From Nageia nagi (Eukaryota; Pinophyta): 64,000 nucleotides of DNA. A model generated the notes under the pieces. That model was not told the DNA's origin. It saw only the letters and a list, made by a program, of their open reading frames with translations, and searched no databases. This document shows positions 12,578 through 22,244 of the stretch, piece after piece. A program made the position numbers and the translations under genes. Location: the NCBI GenBank assembly GCA_050084985.1, contig JBITNC010000001.1:23560001-23624000 (forward strand), given 5' to 3'. How positions within the stretch are numbered: the first letter of the stretch is position 1; each line of letters opens with the position of its first letter.

Positions 12578-13120
12578 TTGGATAAATGCAAACCGTTTAC
12601 AAAACTATTAAAAAAGGGGATAGAATATCATTGGGGTAAAGAGCAACAAGATGCCTTCAAGGAAATTAAAAGATATTTATTATCTCCTCCTGTATTAAGT
12701 CCACCAAGAAAAGATAGACCCTTTTTATTATACATTTCTACTATTGAAACTGCCTTAGGAATAATGCTTGCTCAGAAGAATGAACATAACAAAGAGCAAG
12801 CTATATATTACCTGAGTAGAACACTTGTGAGCTATATATATTTAGAAAAATTATGTCTTGCTATCATTTTCACTACTAAAAAGCTCCGACATTATATGCT
12901 TAATCATACAACGTATGTCATCTCTAGAGTGGATCCTTTAAAATATATGATGAATAAGACTTATCAAAATTCAAGAACCGCAAAGTGGATAATGCACCTA
13001 ACTGAATTTGATTTGCATTTTATGGGACAAAAATCAATAAAAGGACAAGTAATTGCTGACTATCTCACTGATGCTCCATTACAAGATAATAAACCACTTG
13101 TCATTGAATTACCTGATGAC
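12578..13120 (+). pseudogene. pol: Tat-A RNase H, second copy (locally uninterrupted)
   Basis: Retroviral-type RNase H with QQDAFKEIKRYLLSPPVL, PFLLYIST, LAQKNEHNKEQAIYYLSRTL and the boundary motif FDLHFMGQKSIKGQVIADYL. This part has no internal stop and continues directly into the second RNase H. It shows the normal layout of the domain that is scrambled at 4138-4685. Confidence 0.8.
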
Positions 13121-13747
13121 AAGATATTTCAACTAGATGAAATTAAAATACCTGTAGAACTTGAAGACGAGTGGGATATGACAATACACTTTGATGGTTC
13201 TCGATGTGAACAAGGTGGTGGAGCAGGTGTTGTATTTATAACCCCACAAGGAATCCCTATACCGTATTCGTTTAAACTTAAATTTCCTTGTACTAATAAT
13301 AATGCGAAATATGAAGCTTTGATATTAGCATTGAAAACCACTATTAAATTAAAACTCAAAAGAATTAAGATTATCGAAGATTCTTTACTCATCGTAAATC
13401 AAATGAAAGGAATCTATCAGTGTAAAGAACCTTTACTTCAAAAGTATAAAGTGTTAGTTGAAGAATTATTAAAATCTTTTGATCAATTTAGTATAGAAGC
13501 GGCACCGAGATCATCTAATAGATTTGCAAATGCTATGGCTTCTATTGGATCTCTTATCCCAGAAGATCCTAAAAAATCTTCGATTCAAGTTGAAATAATT
13601 CAATTGTCTCAATCATCATTACAACAGGAAGACGAAGAACAAAGTGTATTAAATATTGATGTAATGGATAAAGATAATTGGTACCAGGAATTGATGGACT
13701 TTTTAAAATTTGGAGCTCTTCCTATACACCTTGATAAATCAGCATGA
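13121..13747 (+). pseudogene. pol: Tat-A archaeal-type RNase H, second copy
   Basis: Second, archaeal-type RNase H in frame with the first: IHFDGSRCEQGGGAGVVF, CTNNNAKYEALILALKTT and IIEDSLLIVNQMKG. Relative to copy one, the Glu of AEYEAL-type is AKYEAL and the GDS motif is EDS, so two positions near catalytic residues have changed. A private TGA at 13745 (CGA in copy one) ends the open stretch before integrase. Confidence 0.8.
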
Positions 13748-14926
13748 CGAGCATTTAAAATCAAAGCAACTAAATATTTTTTGATAGGGGATATCTTACA
13801 TCGACAAAATTTCAATGGTATATTACTTAGATGTCTTGAATGGAATGATATTAAAAAAGCTATATCCTCCGCCCATGATGGAGTATGCGGAGGACATTTT
13901 AATGGTGTTGCAATTGTAAAGCGATTAATACAGATGGGGTATTATTGGCCCACTATGGAAAAGGATTGTTGTGAATATGTTAAAAAGTGCTTTAAATGTC
14001 AACAATATGCTCATTTATTTTCACAACCGTATCAAGAGTTACACCCTATACAATCACTTTGGCCCTTCTCTAAATGGGCCTTAGACTTAATAGGACAGAT
14101 TACACCTATATCCTCTAGTGGACATAAGTTCATCATTACAGCAACTGAATATTTTACTAAATGGGTAGAGGCTATTCCTATGACTTCCACCACAGGTGCA
14201 TGAATCACTAAATTTATAGAAAATTACATTATATGTAGATTTGGTATACCGAACCAATTAATTATGGATAATGGAAAGAATTTTAAAAATAAGGATGTAA
14301 AACATATATGTGACAAGTATAAAATTAAACAAAGTTTTTCTACTCCGTATTATCCACAAGGTAATGGACAGGCAGAGGCTACTAATAAAACCCTTCGAAA
14401 CATCTTAGCAAAAATAGTAAATGAGTCTCATAGAGATTGGCATATGCAAATACCGAAAGCCTTATGGGCTTATCGTACCAATATATGTACTCCCATTGGG
14501 GCAACACCATTCTCTTTAGTGTATGGAATAGAAGCCATCCTACCCATAGAACTTGAGATACCATCCCTTAGAGTAAATCTAAGTGATCAAAATGTTGACG
14601 CAACTCGCTTAGATCAATTATTGCTTTTAGATGAAAAATGTATTAATGCTTTAGAACACATGTGTGTTTATCAGAGGAGAATAAAATGAGCTTTCGATAA
14701 AAGGGCTCTAATTCATGAATTCAACCTAGGTGATTTGGTCTTAAAAGAAAATCAACAAACTTCATGACTAGAACGGTAGCTTAAAGACAAGTTTGCTCCA
14801 AATTGGTTAGGACCGTACATCATTAAGAAAAAATTTGGTAAGGGAACTTATCATTTATCAGATTTAGAAGGAAATGAAGAGCGTGAACCTATAAATATCA
14901 TGCATCTCTGACCCTTCTATACATGA
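13748..14926 (+). pseudogene. pol: Tat-A integrase, second copy
   Basis: Integrase with the zinc region HDGVCGGHF...CFKCQQYAH and core residues in WALDLIGQ, IMDNGKNF and GQAEATN. Stops are private TGA at 14201, shared TGA 14687, private TGA near 14764, shared TAG 14777 and private TGA near 14909. The true end is TGA 14924-14926. The frame is shared with the preceding RNase H domains. Confidence 0.85.
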
Positions 14927-15028
14927 AAAAAGAGGGAAAAGTGTACATTAGTTTTCCTTTGTTTTATTTTATTATTAAAACAATAAATAAATAAAATATT
15001 AACATTTGTCAAGTGTTAATACAGAAAG

Positions 15029-16240
15029 ATGAGTCTGGTAGAGGGATCTGCTGAAGGTAGCTTTGTGCAACCACAAGTACGATTTTTACTACCCAGATAT
15101 TTAGGTGATTTTGCATTAACATATTTGAAACATAACTTTGATATGGATCTCTTGAATTATTTATGGTTGACTATTGATGAGCAATATGAAAGAACGTATA
15201 ATATGTTTCGTGGTAGGAATGATGGTTGGGAAATCACTTTCTTTGGATATGAAGCCTGTATTAATTTAGGCCCACAAATTTATTTCACACATATAGAATG
15301 AATATCACAAGAAATAATGGCCTTTTGTCTACAATGGCCTTACGGAATGCCGAAAATCCTCATAAGGTGCCAATTAACAGAACCTTCACTCCTTTTGGCT
15401 AGGATGAACTGCGTTGATCAATTAACTAAAAACCTAGAATGGATGGATGAGCTTCTACTTTATTTACCTCATAAAAAGGTCATTTATGACTTTTCAAATG
15501 CTTTTGTGTCCTTCCCTCCTAGAACATCACAACAATACTATAGGCAACTTCATAGATTCCCTCGCATGCAAATGCGATACATAATTCAGAAACGAAAGTT
15601 GGAAGAAAGACAAGCATGTCGTATTGCCGAGCTTGCAACAATGAATCAAGTAAGGGTTAGAAGTGAGATTATTGAAAAATTATCAAAAGGACATAAGGTA
15701 CAGAATAATGGGAATCATCTCCCTAGATTCGAAAGTAGGTATGACAAAGATCTGTTTATGAAAGTCATTCATAACGTTCCTACTTCTTTATATTCAAACA
15801 TCTTTTCCATGCCTATCGAAATTCAACAAAAATTGGCCTTGACATTTTATGATACATGCGAATCTTATGGTTGGGATGTCAAAATAAATAAATCTCACGT
15901 TATTATTTGTATCGATGCATTTGAACTTTGGTGTTCTCCTAAATCAGAATATGATCTAATGATATATTTCTATCTCTTGTGGCCTACAGAAAAGCCTAAA
16001 ATCATAATCGATTGTACTCACAACCTGACTTTGAAATATCAAGAACGAATCATCTTAATCACCCAAACTGTGACTTCCGAACATTTAGATTATTGTGTTC
16101 CTGAAATTTATCATAATCAAGTGATATTAGATTTTATTTTTTTGTTTAGCTCAACATATTGCTCATTTAATCCTGATTCAGTTCAAACTCGATTTGAACG
16201 CGTCCTGAATAGATTCCCTAGAAAATTTATAAAATCCTAA
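15029..16240 (+). pseudogene. Additional sense ORF downstream of integrase, second copy; one TGA away from open
   Basis: The better copy of the unknown downstream ORF. From ATG 15029 to RKFIKS near 16240 the only interruption is TGA 15299-15301, a TGG-to-TGA type change also present in copy one. It follows the pol stop by about 100 bases, so it would need its own mRNA, reinitiation or splicing. About 404 codons. The protein looks soluble, with a basic central segment (MQMRYIIQKRKLEERQA) and conserved-looking aromatic blocks. I cannot assign a fold or function. Differences from copy one include many amino acid changes, as expected for neutral decay after duplication. Confidence 0.75.
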
Positions 16241-16310
16241 AAAATAGAAAAATTATAAAATCCTAAAAAATAGAAAAATTATAAAATCCTAAAAATTTGA
16301 AAAATATAAA
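16225..16310 (+). repeat. 26-bp A-rich tandem repeat
   Basis: The word ATAAAATCCTAAAAAATAGA recurs with a 26-base period directly after the extra ORF. Copy one has fewer units, indicating slippage after the duplication. Confidence 0.65.
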
Positions 16311-18138
16311 ATACATAAAAATTATAAAATTATAAAATCTACCTAGATGGAAACATCTAGAGGTCACTTGGCAATAGGGTGCCCTGCCCTTGTATGATGT
16401 AAGTGTATGTTGCATGTCATTGTAAAAGTGGTTATCCAGTAAATGTGTAATGTGTAAAGAGGTCATTTTAGAATAATCTCCTTGTTATCATCACATTCAC
16501 TTTGTCTTTTCTTTCATAAAAGAACTGATATACCATAGATGATAGAAAAACATAAAGTTTGTGTCTGAAGGAAAATCCATAAACTCCAAACACTTATAAC
16601 ATTAAAAAATTCGAAGAGAATTTGAATGAAATCATTTTAAGAGACATTAAGAGTGAAAGTTATGTGTCTATCCTATTATTCGCTTCATCTCGAACCCAAG
16701 AATCATTTGATAGTAAAAAAAAAAAAAAGAGAGAGAGAGAAAGTGCTACAAAGATTCTTGGGTTATATCGAGATCGAAGGGGTTAATCTTCATTGGGGCT
16801 ATGGATGCCTGTCTGGAAATGAGGCATACCTTACGAGTGGTGATATGTCCATTATGGTTAGCGATCTTCTTTCCTATGGACCTCTATACGTTTCATATGG
16901 ATAGACTAGCTTATTAATGCCTCTAGGATATTTCATCTCAAATGATCTAAGAAGGGGAATGAATCTCACTGCACACACTGGAGTTTTTAGATTCTCTTAT
17001 CAACATATAACAATATTGTTTGATATCATCCTAGGTTATTAGATCTAGAAATAAAGAAAGATAAGGTAGATGTTGTAGTAACTTGGTCGTTAAGCTAAAA
17101 TCACCTAATCTTTTGTCATAAGTTGCATGTTGTTTGTGTTTAGAACCATTCGTGTCATTTTGTTAAATAATTCAAGAATACCATTACCTTGAACATTATT
17201 AAAATTGCTTTTCTGTGGAAAGGATAAGAATGATTATGTATTGTTCCCCTGACCAAGATAAAGTTAATGTTCATATGCATCCATTAGGTCACTAGTGTGT
17301 TATGTTAATCCATTTTACCATTATCCATTACCTTTGAACATTATTAAAATTGCTTTTCTTTGGAAAGGATAAGAATGATTATGTATTGTTCCCCTGACCA
17401 AGATAAAGTTAATGTTCATATACATCCATAGGTCACTAGTGTGTCATGTCAATCCATTTTACTATTATCCATTACCTTTGAACATTATTAAAATTGCTTT
17501 TCTTTGGAAATGATAAGAATGATTATGTATTGTTCCCCTGACCAAGATAAAGTTAATGTTCATGTGTATGCATAAGTCATTAGTTTATCGTGTCATTATG
17601 TCTATTGTGAAATTGCCAAGTGCGGAAAATGATGCATCTGATTCCGTGAAAATATAATAAAATTATGTCCTTAAATAACTTATCTTGTTAAAATTATAAG
17701 TTAGATTCATTGTTTATTTATTATTAAATTACTTTTTAGGATAAATAACATCATCAAATTAATTTGTTGATATATATTTTATCATCATTTAGAAAATTAT
17801 AAAAGATAGCCTCAAAATTATACATTATACATTTTATAGTCAAAATCATACATCATACATTTCGAAATTACATTTATCATTAACATCCATTCATCATCAA
17901 GTAATTAAAAGATAATTAGGAGCTATTTAACATCACATCATACTCATCCATACATAAAACGAAAGTTGTCATAACATCACATACATCATAAAGAATCATA
18001 CAAATACAATGAATATCAAAGGTCCATCTATACATCATAACAGTCCAGTAAATGATCATCATAACATCATAAATCATCAAATAAAACTACATGGATACAA
18101 TAAGCATATAGAAAGATAACATCATGAAAAGAATATCC
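16241..18138 (+). other. Tat-A downstream non-coding region, second copy
   Basis: Counterpart of 7760-9338. It includes short A-rich repeats, a GA-rich run near 16720-16742, the three-unit 144-bp array, and CATCATA-rich sequence leading to the 3' end of the antisense gene. The stretch 18018-18138 has no equivalent in copy one and probably contains the antisense gene's 3' UTR. No gene seen. Confidence 0.7.
17186..17600 (+). repeat. 144-bp tandem repeat, three units
   Basis: The core TTGAACATTATTAAAATTGC starts at 17189, 17334 and 17478, giving periods of 145 and 144. The left duplication unit has two. Tandem repeats in the long 3' non-coding part are known in Retand/Tat-lineage elements. Confidence 0.85.
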
Positions 18139-20544
18139 TCATGGACTGCCCCAACCATTACCTGGTCTGCTAGGACTGCTAGGTCGTCTCTGCCATCTAT
18201 TAGTATCTTTGATGCTCTGATTGGGAAGAGTAGTACCTACAGATCCTGTAGGACTACCTGGATGCTGAGCCTCTCATAACTCGAATGAACTGATAGCCCC
18301 TAAGGGAGATGCCTAAGGTGTACCACTCCTGCTAGAAAGACCTCGAGGCCTCTGAGTCCTGCTAGGTGATCCAACTGTGCCTTGTGCACTGCTACCTGCC
18401 TGATAAGCTGAGATGTCTATAGGTATATAACTATCTGGAGGTATAGGATACGGAGCCCCTGAAGAAAAAGCTGGAACACCTACCAGCCATGATTATACTA
18501 TACTACTATAAAAATCTCACTACTGATAAATAACATGGTAGATAACTGAAGACTCACCCCTAGAAGCTGACGCTGCATCAAACTGATGGGACTGAACTCC
18601 CTGTAGAGAAGAATGGGCCTCATCTCTCTCATGTCTATATCTATCCTACTTGTCCCTATATTTGTACATACATGAGTGTGCCTATGCTAGCTGGTGTCTC
18701 AGCTCATAAATATCTCCTAGAAAAGTATCAATGCTAGGTACCTGAGTAGTAGGAGCCTCCTTGACTCCACGCATACCCTCTAGGGTAGCTCTCTCCTCAC
18801 CAACACTTGTAGCCTCCTCCTCGGGAGCCAACTCCTTAGGAGCATCCACCATGACCTCCTCACCAATAACCTCAGCTCCTATAGCTATCGCTCTAGTAGG
18901 CTCCATGCCTACCTCTCCCTCTGCTGCTGTTACACCCAACTCCACATCAACCTCGATGCACTGACGTACACATCGAACATCTAGTCCACCCTCTAAGCCA
19001 TCATCTCCACCCTCCCACTAGATCTAGAATGCCTCAGACACTCCTACATCATCCTCTCCACTATCATCCTCTAAGGGTCTCTCCTCCTAAGCAGGATCAG
19101 GCTCCGCATAAACTAGTAGCTGTACACCCTTGATTAAAATGGTACCCACCTGTTGGTACAGTACTGCTGGGGTAGGCACATCCTGAATCAAACCAAACTG
19201 ATGGTGCACTCACTCAAAATGAAAGTACTCCAAAAAATCTTCTCGATGACCACTCAAAACACGTGGCTACCAGATGCTCATAAGCTTTGTTGCGAGCTCT
19301 CTCCATACAGGATATGAATGGTAAGGTCTGAATCTCACTTGATCAGGAATCAAGTGACTAAGCATGTGGTGGTAATAGCCCACATCCTGATAAACACCAT
19401 TTGATGGATGAATATAATAATCCTCGTGCCATCTCACTATACCTGCCACATAATCCAAGTGGCTATCAAATCCAGGTATCGGTAATCCTAAAGGATGAGC
19501 CACAGCAAAATGCTCATAGGCCCACACCTGTAATGTAATGGTGACTGATAGAGAGGCCCTATGCCCCTATGAATAGAAGAACAACTCTCTGTAAATTTGG
19601 GCCACTAATGTGGGCACCCAAGCGTACACTATGCCATGTCGTATCATATCTGCAATGATAGGCAACAACGACCACAAAAACCTCCCACTGCCAGTATCAA
19701 GGAGAGCATAGCACTGAACCAATCCCATCAAATATGAAAATTGGATCGTCCTCTGCTGATCCTCTAGCCAATACTGATAATATCTGATACCCCCTGATAG
19801 AATCTCTAAAATAATAGTGTTAATTCGATCAGTGCCATACAAATAAGAAATGGCAGGTAAAGCTCCTTCTCTATCAACTATAGGTAAAATCCTCCATCCA
19901 TGAATGGGGAGTCTGTATAATCTATGTATATCTTCTATCGTAACAGTCATCTCCCCTATCAAAAAATGAAAAGTGCATGTGACTGCATCCCATCTGTCTA
20001 GTAATGCAGCTAATAGAGGATAGTCCCAATGAATGTGACCCATGTATGGGCCCACTCTAAAACCAATGGACCTAAAAAAATGCATGATCGGTGGGATCCA
20101 GAAAACCTCTACCCTCCTGTAAAATTGAGGGATATCTACCTCGAGGCTCAAAAACATCTCGAACCTGTATAATATTAAAAGTCAGTAAAAAAAAAGAGAA
20201 AAAATGGTGTTTCATATTGAAATGCCAGCGTTTGTAATCCTTAATGTTTGGTCATCGATGTTCGACCTTAAAATGCCAGTGTTTCTATTAGCCGCTCAGC
20301 TCAAGTCGGTGATCGCAGCAGAAATAGGAAAAATTCTATAAAAAACATAAATAAAAGCCTAATCTACAAAGTTATCCTATACAAGTGATCAAGATAGTTT
20401 TTTAATAACATTCACGGTTGCAATTTTTAAATTAAACGGGTGAATTACAAACTATAAGCAAAAAATAGAAAGAAGGTTAGTAAAAAACCCTACCTCTTCC
20501 CGGATAGGTCGAGAATGCCTGGTGGAGCATCTACGTGGAGGCAT
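18139..20544 (-). pseudogene. Antisense three-exon plant mobile domain (PMD) protein gene carried by Tat-A
   Basis: Minus-strand gene frame. Exon 1 is 20544-20494 (MPPRRCSTRHSRPIREE, then a GTAGGG donor). Exon 2 is 20157-18558 (1600 nt). Exon 3 is 18479-18139, ending NGWGSP-stop. The donor GGG|GTGAGT at 18557 and acceptor TAG|GTG at 18480 join in phase 1, giving 664 codons in total. The exon 2 acceptor is either CGAG|ATG (in frame) or TATACAG seven bases upstream (out of frame). The PMD signature includes FLIGEMTVTIEDIHRLYRLP, with QVWAYEHF downstream. An acidic/Ala-rich hinge, a short coil (IYELRHQLA) and a Ser/Pro/Gly-rich tail follow. About eight TAG/TGA stops (first at 19567) break it, but the frame persists, so it decayed by point mutation. 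Some PMD proteins are silencing cofactors (MAIN/MAIL), and PMDs occur in gypsy elements and MULEs. Confidence 0.75.
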
Positions 20545-21202
20545 GTTGAATATGGTGAATATCAACAGTTGGAAATCGATGAGTCAGCAATGGAAAATGG
20601 CCTTGGTAGACAGTGAAAGGGACAGCTAAGAAACATTTGGGAAAAAGATAAAACTTTTTCTTTTTCAAAGACCGACGACCTAGATACAAACGCTGGTGAC
20701 CGTTACTAAATGCCGGTGACTTAAAGACGAACGCCGATGATCGAAGCTAAACATCGATGAATGGGAGTAAAACACCGCATTCGGAAATAGCCTTGAAAAC
20801 ATTAAATTTTTCTCAAGGATAGCCTTAAATTGGTCAAGAAAATCAAATAATGATAAAATGGGATGTATCATTGTTACATGAGATCATCTTGAAACCCTGT
20901 TGTCGGGACAAAAGGCAACACCATCAAAACCCATATACTAAAGGGGACTTAAATGGTACATGTGCACTTAGACATGCAGAACGACATAACAAAAATGTCA
21001 TCTAGCTGTCACACAAGCTCAACACATTGACATACCGAAAATAGTCACTTCTGAGGTATATTAAAATTTGTTTTCAAAACTACATCAAATGTAAGACGAA
21101 AACACATTTTATCATAATTTGATTCATCTAAGAAATTGAATCAAATCTTATATCATAAAAGGCAACAATAAATAGTCAAGCAACAAAGCTTCCCATTCTA
21201 TG
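20545..21202. other. Region between antisense gene start and the 3' hairpin, with CpG-rich repeated motif
   Basis: Probably the promoter/5' side of the antisense gene plus the 3' untranslated end of the sense transcript. It contains inverted copies of a CpG-containing motif (ACATCGATG, AACGCCGATGATCG, AACGCTGGTGACCG at 20660-20770) also found in intron 1 and in the LTR. No ORF is supported; the 63-codon minus-strand ORF at 20680-20871 lies over these repeats. Confidence 0.5.
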
Positions 21203-21249
21203 TTTTTGAAATCATCAACCGTATTTTTCTCGGTTGATAATTTCAAAAA
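21203..21249 (+). other. Inverted repeat (hairpin) abutting the Tat-A polypurine tract
   Basis: TTTTTGAAATCATCAACCG (21203-21221), a nine-base T-rich loop, then CGGTTGATAATTTCAAAAA (21231-21249). The arms pair over 19 positions with one G-T wobble. The 3' arm runs into the purine tract. Confidence 0.85.
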
Positions 21250-21258
21250 GGGGCAAAA
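21244..21258 (+). promoter_or_regulatory. Polypurine tract of Tat-A (plus-strand primer)
   Basis: CAAAAAGGGGCAAAA lies immediately before the LTR's TG. Its position and composition fit the RNase H-resistant plus-strand primer. Confidence 0.85.
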
Positions 21259-21871
21259 TGTAGACACCTAAAAATGTCCCTCTTTAACTAAGTAAATATT
21301 GAAATGATCATAACTCTTTACACCAACCTCAAACAAGCTTAAAACTCCATTTATTGGATAGCTCTCATCGAGTGCATGTTAAACGAATGATCATATACCT
21401 CCTTTTCGATTAAATTTGATTACTAGGCAGTTATTTTTTATTGTTAACCAATCATCGATGTTCACCTTGAAATGCCAGTGTTTTGACTCAGTCGTCGACG
21501 TTCGATGTATAAATGCCAGTGACTCTGCAATAGCTGAACAAAATCAAAAGGAAGTTGGAACGCTTCGTCTTCTAAGATGAGGTGGCTAGAGGGGTCAGTT
21601 ACGAGTGGCTTTTCATTTCCTCTTACCCGCAATGGAATGTTCCTCCCGAAATCTATAAATACAAGCTAATACAAAGCAACATGAATGACCAAATGATGAT
21701 CAAAAAAGACCAAAATTGAACCCAAGTTTGAAGTAGGGTAATGCTGCCAAAATCTTGTGAACTCATATAGTTTATTGTTTTATGCTATCTTCAAATTCAA
21801 TATATTATCATACATAGATGCTTTGATGTTATTGTCTTTTGCATGTGTGTAGGATTTACAGGTTGTCTACA
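21259..21871 (+). repeat. 3' LTR of Tat-A, 613 bp
   Basis: Starts TGTAGACACC and ends GGTTGTCTACA, so the termini form the perfect 8-bp inverted repeat TGTAGACA/TGTCTACA. A TATAAATA box sits at 21654-21661. The 5' LTR is outside the window, so the age cannot be judged and the five bases after it (TCAAG) cannot be confirmed as a TSD. Confidence 0.85.
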
Positions 21872-22244
21872 TCAAGAATAGAAGCAAGCAATCCAAAAAT
21901 AATGGAGATCTAATACCTTCATTTTGGCACATAGCATTTGTAAAAGTCCCTTCTAAGGGCATATTGTAGTTTAAACTGAGATTGAATATCATTTTGCAAT
22001 TACAACATGTTTATCTATGTTATATAATTTGAGGTTCAATGAAGGTTGAAGAATAATGTTCATTGTATTTTATTCTACATTCCAGCTCAATTTTCATTGC
22101 AACAATTATGAATTATTCATTCATAATGATAATTACTAAAATAAATGATATTTTGTATGCATGTCTATCATGAAAAATGTGTTTGCATCATGCATACTAT
22201 CAAACAATTTTTTGGATATTGTATAATATTATACATTTTGCATA
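21872..22244. other. Intergenic/old repeat DNA left of element A
   Basis: AT-rich, no gene. The last 130 bases belong to a diverged repeat found at three other places in the window. It ends with GCATA, the target site of element A. Confidence 0.6.
22115..22244 (+). repeat. Dispersed AT-rich repeat, copy 1 (interrupted by element A)
   Basis: Contains ATGCATGTCTATCATGAAAA...GTTTGCATCATGCAT...TTGGATATTGTATAAT...TACATTTTGCATA. Related copies lie at 27941-28060, 34360-34470 and 37275-37440. Confidence 0.65.

Larger units (their letters stand above)
9339..18018 (+). repeat. Right unit of the 8.5-kb tandem duplication inside Tat-A
   Basis: Collinear with 843-9338 through gag end, pol, the extra ORF and the downstream region. 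It is slightly longer because of one more 144-bp unit and an extra stretch near 16750. It ends at about 18018 where the sequence continues into the antisense gene. At least four stop codons are shared with the left unit (1300/9794, 6207/14687, 6297/14777, 6818/15299), while many others are private. Confidence 0.85.
1..21871 (+). mobile_element. Tat-A: giant Tat/Ogre-lineage Ty3/gypsy LTR retrotransposon, 5' end outside window
   Basis: The order is gag, protease, RT, RNase H, a second archaeal-type RNase H, integrase, an extra sense ORF, an antisense PMD gene, PPT and 3' LTR. The doubled RNase H and the variant gag knuckle (CxYH...GHxTxxC) mark the Tat/Ogre/Retand lineage. The window opens inside gag, so the 5' LTR and primer site are not visible. 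An internal tandem duplication of about 8.5 kb inflates it. Without that, the element would still exceed 13 kb, typical of the lineage's giant members. All reading frames carry nonsense codons. Confidence 0.9.
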
